Shown: positions 1-11,474 of the stretch, one piece after another
Position numbering within the stretch: the first letter of the stretch is position 1
How the letters are laid out: each line of letters starts with the position of its first letter
Assembly (NCBI GenBank): GCA_905183005.1
Contig: CAJJDO010000070.1
Coordinates: 253,828-317,827 of the forward strand
Source: Paramecium pentaurelia
Taxonomy: Eukaryota > Ciliophora > Oligohymenophorea > Peniculida > Parameciidae
Length of the DNA stretch: 64,000 bases
Direction of reading: 5' to 3'
The notes under the pieces: model-generated
Told to the model about the DNA's origin: nothing
Database searches by the model: none
Seen by the model: only the letters and a program-made list of their open reading frames with translations
Translations under genes and position numbers: made by a program

Positions 1-36
1 TTTTGTTTAAATAGCTTTTATGTTTTCTTCATTCTA

Positions 37-636
37 ATGAATAGCTTTACGAAAATTAGAAATTTTATTGGCCACTTAATCAATTTTAACAGTTTTCTAT
101 TAAGTCTATACTTATTTGAAAATAATTTTACATTAAATCTAAGTTATCTCCCTGAGGATTCTTTTTTTATTTATCCTAAAGGTTTTATTAAGCTTGACTA
201 TTGCACTGGCCTATTACTATCTATAACACTTATTTCAGAATAAAATTAGATTTCACTATTAGATCCTTATTTTGGGTTTATCATAATTGAAGTTTTATCA
301 GGACCTAATTTATCCTTTTCATAATCACGAGTGTTTTATTTTAATTCAAAATTTAAGAATGACATAATTAAAATAATAAGAAATACTCATATTTTAAAAT
401 TTTACCTATGGATGTTATCTTATATATAAATTAGACATATACTGTAATTTAATCAATTTTAACTATTAACTTTAAGAATTGTTTTTTTTGTCAATGATTA
501 AATAGGTATTTTTTATACATAAATAAATCGATATTTATTACTTGCTAATTATATTTTTGTGAATTTTGAAAGTTTTTATTACTTTTGGAATGTATTAATA
601 ACATTTTAGATATTATTTTAAGGAAAATAAATTTGA
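37..636 (+). CDS. possible small ORF, 199 codons in ciliate code
   Basis: With TAA and TAG read as glutamine, one frame stays open from an ATG at 37 to TGA at 634-636. The predicted product is rich in F, L, I and N with several hydrophobic stretches, and I recognise no domain or motif. In DNA this AT-rich, TGA is rare and an open frame of this size has a few percent chance of occurring at random, so it could be non-coding. No clear intron or upstream signal helps. If real it would be a small membrane-type protein of unknown function lying tail-to-tail with the K+ channel gene. Confidence 0.2.
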
Positions 637-864
637 AATGTTTCTATTTTATCTAAATCATAATTAAATGTATGATATGATTATAAATTCTCTAACTAAT
701 TGAAATTTTATTATTTGTTGGTTTTAGTTTGAGAATTATTTGAAGAACTCATTAATTATTGTTATTCATTAACTTAAAGTAATTAATTACTCATATGTCT
801 TTTAGAATAATGATCTTAAGATGAACTAAATAATGATTTTCTAGTTGGTTTATGAGTTGGAGTC
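637..864. other. intergenic AT-rich spacer
   Basis: Between the weak ORF and the stop codon of the K+ channel gene. No reading frame, repeat or RNA gene is apparent. Confidence 0.5.
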
Positions 865-3284
865 TCACTATTGTGTCGATTAGTTTTTTATAAAGACTCT
901 ATTTTAATGATTTTAATTACTTTATTATTCAATAAAAGATTGATCTGGATTAGTTATCCATAATGAAATTCTTTTTTTTATTTATTGAGCAACATCTTCA
1001 TTATTATTATTTGTATAATTTTAATGTTCACTCCCTGTTAAATTTGAATCCTATTTATGTAATGATTCTTAAGAAACCTAAGATGATTCATGTTCAATTT
1101 ATTTATTTGAATTTCTTTAAGGTAATTCATGTTCTTCATTTTATTTAAATATTCTTAAATATCTAAGTTTCTTTCTATTAAATTCACATCTTTATTATCT
1201 AGAATGATATAATTATCGTTTTATTAAAAATTCTTTTTCTGGTTTATAAGTTAAATAAGGACAATTTGATAATAAATGATCACCATCACAACCAAAACAT
1301 TTTATTGAGATATCTTCATATTGAAATATTACTTTATCTCTCATTTCACAATATTTTTCAAAATCTATTGAATTTTCTGAAATAATATCCAAAAACATTT
1401 CTCTTGTTATTCTATATATTGAACTAAATGTTGTACTTATAGCTTTGTATTACCTTTTTTAAGTTGTTAGAAATTCAATTTCACCAAAACATTAACCTTT
1501 TATAAGTTTTGATACAATTTTGCCTGACTTATCATCTATTAATTAAATTTCTCCTTTTTATATAATGTAAACAGAATGTTCATCCACAGAATTTTATTAA
1601 TATATTATCTCTCTTGGAGTAAATTGTTAGATATTCATTCTACATGCAATCTCTTGAATTGTTGATGATTAGAAGTTCTTTGTGAAAAAGTCAACACAAG
1701 TGACTGCTCTTATTTAAACATCTTCTAATAATTCTTATTTTAAATTATAGGATAACTTTTCAATAATAGAATTAATTTCTGTATTATTGCCTTTTACTTA
1801 TTATTCATAATAATATTTCAAATAATTACGAACTCTACTCTATAATTATAATGAAACTTCATTAGAATTCATATACTGATTTATTAAAACTAGATTTCTT
1901 TTATAATATTGTTTTTATAAATCAATATTTGAAAATATTACTCCAATAGCATTTATTGAGAATGCAAAAACAACACTTGCAAAAAAAATCATTATTATTG
2001 CACATATCACTTCATATATGTTTTAAGGAGTGACATCACCATATCCAACAGTGACCATTGTTGCAGTTGCCCAATAATAAGAGTATCCATATTTGTGAAA
2101 CAATGGTGAAAATTCTAAATGTTATTATTGAATCCAAGAATTTGAGAATGATTCCTAACTAATGTTTCCTACATAATACCAAATACAAGCCATAAAATGA
2201 GCAAAATAAAATATTAGTATTATTAATTATGAAAGACTAACCAATTCTGTAAATGTAGATTATATTGCAAACATCTCTCCATATCTATTTATAGTTTTTT
2301 TTAATTTAATAAAATTAAAAGTAAATTAAATCAAAACTATCATCTCAGGAAAAAATGATATGGCTATAGGATCACCACCAATTACAAGTGTTAAAGTTAT
2401 TAAATATATTGCATCTTCATATAATTCATAAATAACATAATGCTTTAATATTCTTAATCTATCATAAATTATTTAACCTTAATCAATCATCCCTTTATTT
2501 AATTTAATTAATAAATCAACTGCAAATAGATAAATTAACATATTTTCAATATATGACATTGTAATAGTTTTAGGTGGATTAAATGATATTTTAAATGGAA
2601 CCCACCATAACAAAAACATTATTTGTATCAATCTCAATAATTACCAAAATAGATAAAATTTCCCTGTTGGATTTATGATTGGTATTTTTATACCTTATTA
2701 AACATTCTCAACACTTTAATATTGTTCTATTATACCCTATTCAAATTTTTATTCTTATTAACTAAATTTAGAATGATGATGATTTTAGTGAATATATTGT
2801 TCTTCCAAAAAATGAGATAGCTTTTCATTAGGGTTCCTTGGATATATATGTCCTAATTAAAATAATCTCTCTTTAAATTTTAATAATAAATTTTTTTGCT
2901 TTATCAATTGCATTATTTTATTACCTCTAATATTTTATACCTTATCTTATGGATTAATTGAGGTTGACTAAAATTAATTTAAATTTCTTATACATTGTAA
3001 TTTAATGATTTTTTAAAATTTCCTCTAGTTTTCCTCTATTACTTTTCTTGGACTATGTCATCCTAAGATTTCTCGTAAATAGGACTAAATTCTTAACTAT
3101 CTTCCTTATTTAATTTAATTTGCTTCTAATTCATCTGTATTAATTATGGTTAAAATTTATCAGAATATCTTGATGAACCTAAACTAATAATAATTTCATC
3201 ATAAACTTATGTTAATTGATCTTGCTGATTCTTGTTAATCCATCTATAAATATATTTATATATTACTCTTATAATTAAAATCAT
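865..3284 (-). CDS. voltage-gated K+ channel with cyclic-nucleotide-binding domain (EAG/HCN/CNG-like)
   Basis: A plasma- or ciliary-membrane K+ channel subunit of about 800 residues. The selectivity filter TVGYGD is encoded at 2035-2052, preceded by the pore helix (YYWATATMVTVGYGDVTP). After S6 comes a C-linker containing a QVR..YLKYYYEQQ segment, then a CNBD (about 1480-1700) with RGEIQLIDD and a KGQCFGEIEFL phosphate-binding-cassette-like motif. The C-terminal tail is polar and rich in H, E, N and Q, ending at TGA 865-867. The start ATG at 3282-3284 is the best in-frame choice. Start and stop lie in different frames, so at least one short intron (net length 2 mod 3) remains unplaced. Six-TM channels of this superfamily are numerous in Paramecium. 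The ligand preference cannot be told from sequence alone. Confidence 0.88.
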
Positions 3285-3605
3285 AAATACAATTTTTATT
3301 TGAATGACTAATGAATTTTAAATTAAAAATAATTTGCAAAATTTCATCAAATTGCCAAAAGAATATTATTCTTAATAATCAACTATTTTCAAAAAATAAA
3401 TACAATTATTATTGTATTAATATGTATTAATCAATTATTTTTTTAATCTTTAAAATAAACATTGTATTCAACAATTTTAATTACTTATATTTTTCAAATT
3501 TTTCATTATAAAAAAGAAGTCATTATTTTAAAAATTCAGTTTATTAATTATTAACATATTTATAAAGTAATAATATTATAATTATATTTGAATATGCATA
3601 ATATT
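3285..3605. other. intergenic spacer
   Basis: Very AT-rich stretch between two minus-strand genes. It should hold the promoter of the K+ channel gene, but no defined element can be recognised. Confidence 0.5.
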
Positions 3606-4304
3606 TCATAAATAATTCATTATCTTATTTACTATTCCAAAATTTATTTCATTGTTATCATTTACAGGTTCATTTTCTGAATCATTTTATGATTAAAATA
3701 AGACTTCTTTTTATTCTTTTTTTGCCTTACTTGTTTTGATCCTTTTAGATATATCCTCAATAAAAATATCTTATTATTCATTATCATTAGATTTATTTAT
3801 GTAAATCAGTTTAATATTACTTTTTATTGCTTCTAAAATTGTCTCTCCTTTAAGTTCACAAATATTATCTAAATAAATTAATTTAAAAGTTAAAGTTTTG
3901 AGCTTTTCAGCAATTTCATCTTTTTATTCTACTTCATTAAGAATAGCTATCTATTTAATATTCTTGTTTAAAGTAGCTTAATTAGTAATACTTTCTAGTT
4001 TTATTTTCAATTTTAATTTATTAACAGTCTTCTTATTTTATTTCTTTCTTTTCCATTTTTTTGAAATTTATGATGTTAATTCATTATGATTAAGTTAAGG
4101 ATTATTCTTTTTGTATTAAATCAATTTCTATTTGTAGAATTCTTACCATATCAATTAACCTTTCTTTAATTTATTTCCAAATTAAGAAGATTAATCAGTA
4201 CAATAATTAGATTAAAAAACAAAATCTTCATTTTCAGTCTTCTTTATTGTTTAAAGATCATCATCTTTCCCTCCTATAACAAGAACTTATTATTTATTAT
4301 TCAT
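3606..4304 (-). CDS. hypothetical protein, lysine-rich with weak LRR-like segment (232 aa)
   Basis: A single uninterrupted ciliate-code frame of 233 codons runs from ATG 4302-4304 to TGA 3606-3608. The N-terminus contains VLVIGGKDDD and the middle is strongly basic (KKWKRKKQNKKT). A stretch near the C-terminal half has the spacing of a leucine-rich repeat (LKTLTFKLIYLDNI, then IKLIYINKS). The tail is acidic and asparagine-rich. No catalytic motif is visible. The clean frame, glutamine use of TAA/TAG and biased composition support a real gene; the function is unknown. Confidence 0.6.
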
Positions 4305-4753
4305 ATTTAAACTTGACTATTTGATTAGGATATGTACTCATATTAGAACTAAATTCTAAAAGGATTTTTTCTTATTGAAATCTTTAGTATTCAATATATA
4401 ATATAATTTATAAAACCTACATATGGAATAGAAAAATAAATTTATCTTATATGTTTAATAAATATTGCATCTAAGTTAATTCAAAGTTTGTATACAAATT
4501 TTATTTATTATGATGATAATTTAAATCTAAAACAATTTTCCTATTGAACATCAAATTATTCAATACATTTAATCCTATCTTACTTAGATAGATGTAATAG
4601 TTATAAAGTTATGTTACATATCAATAATTAAATATTGATTGATAATATGATAAGTAATTTATTGATTTCTAGTTCTATAAATGAAATTTTTAAGGATAGT
4701 TAAATAGTTAACAAAATTTTAATATTTCATATAAAATATATACTTAAAAATTA
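4305..4753. other. divergent intergenic region
   Basis: Lies between the starts of two divergently oriented genes (hypothetical, minus; GTPase-like, plus), so it likely carries both promoters. Only AT-rich sequence is seen. Confidence 0.5.
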
Positions 4754-5761
4754 ATGAATATGATATACGTTAATTAGGCACAAAAACCTAAATAATCAAT
4801 AGCTAAAAGATCTTCAAGTGGTACTAATAGATCTCCATTCATTAAAACTCATGAATAATAAGCTCAATATGAACCAATTCCAACAAGATAAGAATAAATT
4901 TATAAAAAGACTTGTGAAGATCTGAGATAGAAAATAAAAACATTTAATTAATTATAAAGATGCAATATAATAATCTTTGGACCGAGTGGCTCTGGAAAGT
5001 CATCTTTAATTCGAACATTTAATACTAGTTTAAATTAAACACAAACATTACCTGAAGCATTGTGTATAAAAGACTTATTACATAATGAAGGTACTAAGCA
5101 TTTTTAAAGTATAAATTTGCTATAGTCAACAAAAAATTAAATATTTTCGAAAATGAATTCACATTTAATTTAAAATTGTTAAATCAACATTCTCGATACT
5201 AGAGGTTAGATTAATTTAAGTTCTAAGGAAAATAAACAAGTTGAATTAATGTTAGAAGGGAAAGTAAAAAATATGAGTCTAGTTGAATAACGAACTTATA
5301 GATATGCTTATAAATTATGGGAGTTCTGGAAATAAGATTGTGAATTATTCCCTTAAGAAATAATTAGTTGTGGAACCTATATTCCTCATTAAGTTCTTAT
5401 AGTATTTGATGGTAGTTTAGATAAAGTTCCTAATGGAAAAGAAGAAATTGAATTTTATTAATAAATTCTAAGTCTTGTCAAATAAAAGGGTTATGATAAT
5501 CCATTTATAATTTTAACTTAATTAGATAAATTAGAATATAAATTTAGGCATCATGATGATTATTAATTATATATTGATTAAAGAATAGAATCAATAGTTT
5601 AATCTCTTAAAATTCCCAGAGAAAGTGTATTTTTTATTGAAAACTATCATGGACAACAATAGAGTTCAGAATTAGATTATTAAGCACTTAGATTACTGTA
5701 TGAATGTTTGTAGTAAGCATCTAAGTATCAGATATAAAGTGTAGAATGTAAATTTTTTTGA
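4754..5761 (+). CDS. P-loop GTPase-like protein (335 aa)
   Basis: An intronless frame of 336 codons from ATG 4754 (MNMIYV...) to TGA 5759-5761. Residues 76-84 form a Walker A/G1 loop, GPSGSGKSS. A G3-like DTRG lies at about 148-151, following a beta-strand (INIL). A G4-like T-Q-L-D occurs at 255-258 (FIILTQLDKLE), where classical GTPases have N/T-K-x-D. The order and spacing (G1, G3 about 70 residues later, G4 about 105 later) fit a TRAFAC-type GTPase fold such as the AIG1/septin/IRG neighbourhood. The first 70 residues are polar and probably disordered. No membrane segment is seen. Nucleotide specificity and role are not shown by the sequence, and it could be a general P-loop NTPase. Confidence 0.75.
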
Positions 5762-5993
5762 ATGAAGAATAGTTTTTCATTAATATTGTAAATACTCTAT
5801 AAAATTATAATATTTAAATATTTTAGACTAATTTAGTGTAATAATTATCTAATATCATTTTGATAATAACCCAGTTTTTATCACATCTACCCTCATAGTT
5901 TTGACTTAATTCATAGTTTGGTTTAACATGAAATATTTGTAGTAGTTTTTACTGAAATCAAAATCTTGTTATAACTTAGTAAATAAATAATAT

Positions 5994-8900
5994 TCAAGTA
6001 AACTAAAGTATAGGATGATGATCACTAAAAGTTAAATTATACTAAAAATATTTAGATATAAATTACTAAGATACTAGACTTAAATCTTAAGTGTTATTTA
6101 ATAAATTCTAAGCATTTTAAGCCCAAATCTGAAAAGTAGTCAAAAATATTTCATAAATAATTTGAAATGAAATTTAATATTGAGCAAGATCTTCTATCTT
6201 AAAATCATCATATCTTTGATCATTTGGGTTTAATGCTTTTATTACTACCTATGATAATAGTATATTAAATTATTTTAATCCTCTTTTCAATGCTCCGTCT
6301 AATATTTCTTAACAGAATTAATCATAGTAAATATAAGTTACAGTTTCATCTAAATATTTTATTGTAAATTATACCAAAAGAATAATCACATAATGTTTCA
6401 TCAAAAATACGTTAGATATCACTTATTGTTGTTTAATATAAGAGAGGGGATGTTACTGACATATCATTAAGAAATTCTTGGAATCTTTATTTGGTTATAT
6501 TTGGATAATAGGAGGAATTCAAATAATTTTCAAAAATAAATTTCTAATTATTTGATTATTATTTACTTCTTTAAGCAATGTAATTATCCAAAAATAGTTT
6601 GTTTAAACTAAGTAATTGTTATCCATAAAGAATTACTTTGTTTCAACTTGTTATATCAAAATAAAATAATAAAGTAGTATAAATAAAACAAGAATGATTG
6701 CTAAATAACATATAAGAGCAATAATAGTCTAATAATGATAAAAATTAGATAAATACATTTAATTAATATTTAGATAATTTTTTTATTTGTACTTTATCTC
6801 TTTTTTAATTTTCTTTCTCTACTTCATTCATCTCAAAATCTTTTTATCTATGTTTAATCATTATATATACATTACTGTATCTGCATTTAAAGCTTGAATA
6901 GTTGACTTTTTGTATCCATATTCTATAATATATTAATGTATATTACATTCTTCTTCAAATAAACAATTTAATTAACTAAATAATGTTTGATATTATTTTA
7001 TAGCTTTAATTTTATCTTCTTTAGGTATATTAGCAACAATATTATAAATAGTATTGACATCATTACGAAAATTAAATTTAATCAATAATGAAAGCATTGA
7101 ATCAATAATCATAAGTGAGAATTAAAATATCATAAATAGTATTAGATTATCAATAGACTGAGATTAATATAGTATGGCTTCATTAATCCTAGAAATTATT
7201 GAATCTTCCATTAATTGTTATCCATATGGAGCCATATAGTCTCTAAAATGAGATAATATAGTATTATTTAAATTTATTAAAGCCTTATCTGAAAAATTGA
7301 ATTACAATAAATTTAGCTAAAACTGATCGAATATATCTAGACCACTGACATTCTTGTCATAAATATAAAATCCAGAATAAACCATTGATACAAATTCTTA
7401 ATTAGTATAAATATTATAAATGAAAGTGTATTACTCATCGATGTCTGTATGAACAAATTCTAAAAATTAATCTGTTGTATTAAATTTAGTTGTTGGGTTT
7501 ATAATTAATAAACTTGTCAATTTATTTTCATTCATTAGAGCCACATCAATGATGTAATTGTATGATTGAACAGTTATTAATGATATTTTAAATATATGAC
7601 CCAATAAAGTTACTGAATTATGTAAGGTTAATGGATTATAATAAAATGAGCAAAAAAAGTAAGTAAATGATATAAGTAATAGTTCAAAAAAAAATAAAAA
7701 CCTATTTAAAATGATAAGTAAAGTTAACTTTTAATTCCTCTTTGAAATTTTATTAATTTCTTCTTTAATAAATGGATTATTTTATTCATTTAAACTATAT
7801 ATAGTATTAGAACCTTATACTAAAAAGTCTTCTCTTAATGCATGACCAATCAAAAATGGTTTTAAAGTATATTCTCTATTTGAAATCAATTCCATATCTA
7901 TATAATTCTAAAGAATATTTACCAGAATATTAATAGCCACTCTAGTTTTTCAAGGTATTTGTCTAAGATTAAGTAACTAAAACAACTTCTCTAACAATTG
8001 TTGAAGTATACGGTTTAAATGAATTTGTATTAGAGAATAAAATTTCCTATTTATCAGTGCTATTGTTATTTGTGTTCTCATCATAAAGTTCTAAACGATT
8101 AATCTTTAAAATATAAAAGGAGATTTTATTGAGAGTTTTATAGAACTTGATATTGGCATCAACTTTTAATACTTTCTCAAGTATTGACTCTTAACAATAA
8201 TGTTCAAATAAATATTCTATTTTAATTTATATACTTACTGATTTTAGAATAAATAAACATCATTCTTTATTGTTTAACCCATCTATATCTTTAAAGGAAT
8301 TCAAATTTATCGACTCTTATCTTTCCGTTGACATTTCTGAAAACTAATCTTTTCTAACTTTCCCCATTATAAAATATATTCTTCATTTAAGTATCATATT
8401 TATTATAATCTTCTTAAAATTCAGACTTGTATATAGGAATTCTAATGTTTAATTTTATATGATTTAATTTAGTCAATTTAGTAGCTCCTTCAATTTCATT
8501 ATCTTCATCAAGGACTTATTAAAAGAGTTAAATAACATTCTATTTTTATTTTTCTTCCAATTCTCTTTTAAAAACTAAACTTGTAATTTCGTTTATTGAT
8601 TTATTACTAAATGTTTAATCATGTTATCTTCTAAATGTAAATTTCTTATCTTGAATTCTCTCTCTGCTACCAAAAGAACATAATTTCAAACTTAAAATTT
8701 TCATGTCATAAGTAGTAAGAAATTAAGCAAATTCAGTATATGAAATAGCTTTTGGACATAAAGATAGGAAAGGGAGTTTATAATCTCCTAAAATTGAATA
8801 AATGAATTCACTAGATGAATCAATTTCCCATTTTGAATTCAAAATAATATATTAAGATCTACTTGATACTGTTCTCAACATACTTAAATACTCAAATCTA

Positions 8901-11067
8901 TTTTATTCTAAATTAAAAATATATTTTAAATATTTTTAGGCTTTAAAACAATGTCCTTTGCTATGTTTAATTAAAATGGATCTTCTTTTAAATAAATTTT
9001 CAGATTGACCAGTTTTATAGAATTATTTTAAGAAATCATTATGATTTTATTTAATAATGTCTGGCATTAAAGTTTCAACCCTAACACCTCTGTATTCATT
9101 TTAGTGTCTACCTAAGATTTAAAGTGATGATTAACTAACTGTAATGATTTCTCCAAATTTATCAACACGAAAAAATAAGTTATTAGAAGAAATAATACAA
9201 TTTGTTTAATAATAAGTTTTTGTTTAAGTTTCATCTTCACTTGAAGATCTTTCATCTATTTTTTCATCTTAAAATATTTATTAGGATTTAAGATTTTGAT
9301 CAGGTAATTCTTTTAATTCGTGTACTTTTAATTTTTTATGTAGTATATAAAGTTTAAAATATAAATAGAAGAATTTCCATCTAAATCTTATAAACATTTT
9401 TTATTCATCAATTGGATTAGTAAAATGAATACTTTTCCAATTTGTTTGACAAACTTAAATTTCTTTAAATATTTATTAACTTATATTAATTTATTCTGAA
9501 ATGGAGATAAATTATTAGAGTTAATTTTTCCAAAAGAAAATCTATAATTCTGTTATTTTTAGAAAAGCTTTAAGAAAATCCTTCATTTATTCTTCACACT
9601 TTAACATATTTTCAAAAGGTAATTTAGATCTATAACATAATTAATTATTTTCTTTTAATTTATTTTGAATAGATAACTTTAATTATATGATTCTCATTTA
9701 TTAATTAAAATTGAAATTAGATTTAATTTTCTATAATTATTTAAATGATTCATTAATCAAATTAAATTTATAGAATAAGATTTCTGAATATAATAATCTT
9801 AATTCAGATGAATTAGGTTCTAATTTTAATTAAGTTTCTAACAAACATTTAATAAAAAATTTTTAAAATAATCCTTTGTATTTTTCAATATTGTGTCTCT
9901 TAGTTGTTATATAAGTGTACTTGGCAAATTTCTTACCACTATAATATATAGCCTTATGTCTTAAGAAGCATTTTTTATTATTTGGATGATTATAATGTTT
10001 AGTTATAATTCCCATATAATATACATTTGAACATTCTAATTCTCTAAACCAACTTAAAAGTAATACTCTAATTGTTATATCTTTTGAATTAGTAAATTGA
10101 TGTTCAAAATACCACTTTCTGAAACTTTTATGAACAACAACAAGATTAATTATAATCAAAATTGTTATTAATGTATAAGGATCTTCTATATTTATGAAAT
10201 ATTGAATCAATAATCCTAAACTTTATCCAAAATAAACTACATTAACTAAATGAAATATGTAATCTATATCATATTTTCCAAAAATTACCATATAATATTA
10301 TAATTAAATGTAATTTAGAATTGATAATGTAAAACTAACAAGTAAATAAATCATCTATAATTATTATTTATTATTTTTACATGAGAATTTTGGTTTTTAT
10401 AATAATAACTTGAAAATCCACATTAAACTAATTTAATCCAACTATTCAAAATATAAGGTCTAGATTAAGCTATGTTCAAAAAGTCTTATTTATTAAAATT
10501 ATCATTTAATAATACAAAGTCATGAAAAAAAGTAAAGAATATAACAAATATTAAAACGAACATAGATAAAAATTAACTAAAGTCATATGCTATCATGACA
10601 TTATAAGTTGATACCAAAAATAATGGATAACATAGAATCCAGTACAATATTCTAATGGATCTTATAAAAATCTATATAAATTAGATAAATACATTTCCAA
10701 GACTGCTAAACTATATTTATTCAGATTTATTGTTATTTCTTTTGAAAAGTAATATAATTATAAGAATTGTGATAAATAATGATAAAGCAAATTCAGTTAT
10801 TGATATGATAGAAGTAAGTTCTTTGTATTAAAAAATGATATTGCTGACATCTAACTAATTGAATAATGATGATAAATTAGAACTGTTAGAACCTCTTGTT
10901 TATGCTATAATCATATAACTAAGTAATTAAAATTATTTCTTTACTTACTTATGATAATGGTTGATTAGTAGGATAAAATAATGGATTATTATATAAGCAA
11001 TGCTATTTACATATTTAGAAACTATCTCTTATCTGATTTCAAAAGTAAATAGAAAAAAGGGGTTCAT
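5994..11067 (-). CDS. giant TmcB-like multipass membrane protein with PAS domain
   Basis: About 1,670 residues. The N-terminal third (11067 to about 10200) is a series of hydrophobic helices. It is followed by a TPR-like region around 10150-9600 containing a His/Cys cluster (ITKHYNHPNNKKCFLRH) and paired helices, as in the 'tiny macrocysts' TmcB/C-like family of protists. A PAS domain follows at about 9200-8850, with the family motif LMPDIIKQNHNDFLKQFYKTG. The C-terminal part has further hydrophobic segments. Two introns are clear: 10355-10380 (26 nt) and 6350-6374 (25 nt); removing them restores continuous frames across both sites. Total frame arithmetic requires at least one more intron. 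Start ATG 11065-11067 (MNPFFLFTFEI) is the most upstream plausible one, but an extra 5' exon is possible. Likely a membrane sensor; ligand unknown. Confidence 0.75.
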
Positions 11068-11474
11068 GAATTTTAATATTCTCAAATTGATATAATATTA
11101 AATTAATTTCAATATATATCAACCCAATTTTAAGGAATTATTACATTTTCCATCTTTTCTTAAAATGTTAGAATAAAAATTTTGGATTCAAATTTATGTA
11201 ATTTAAATTTGAGAATTTCTTACTGATGAAGAGATAATTGATGAATTAAAAATTAAAATAACATAGATTAATCATAAATTAAAAAGTCAAGATGATTGTA
11301 ATCAAATAAATTAATATTTATATTCAAATATCTTATTAGATTTAATAATCTTTTTCATTTAATCATATAGATGAGAAAATTAAAAAACAAATATTAGTAA
11401 TAACTAGACTTAATTTATTCACTTATATTATAATTAATTTATATATATATATATTGTAAATATTTTTATAAATA
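11068..11474. other. divergent intergenic region
   Basis: Separates the TmcB-like gene (minus) from TAF1 (plus). It includes a short TA run near 11440-11455. A minus-strand open frame here is short and unlike its neighbours, so I treat it as non-coding or, less likely, an extra 5' exon. Confidence 0.45.

Noticed and set aside
11120..11345. Minus-strand open frame upstream of the TmcB-like gene
   Set aside because: Ends in TGA out of frame with the downstream exon, and the only connecting GT-AG span is about 43 nt, longer than any intron found here.
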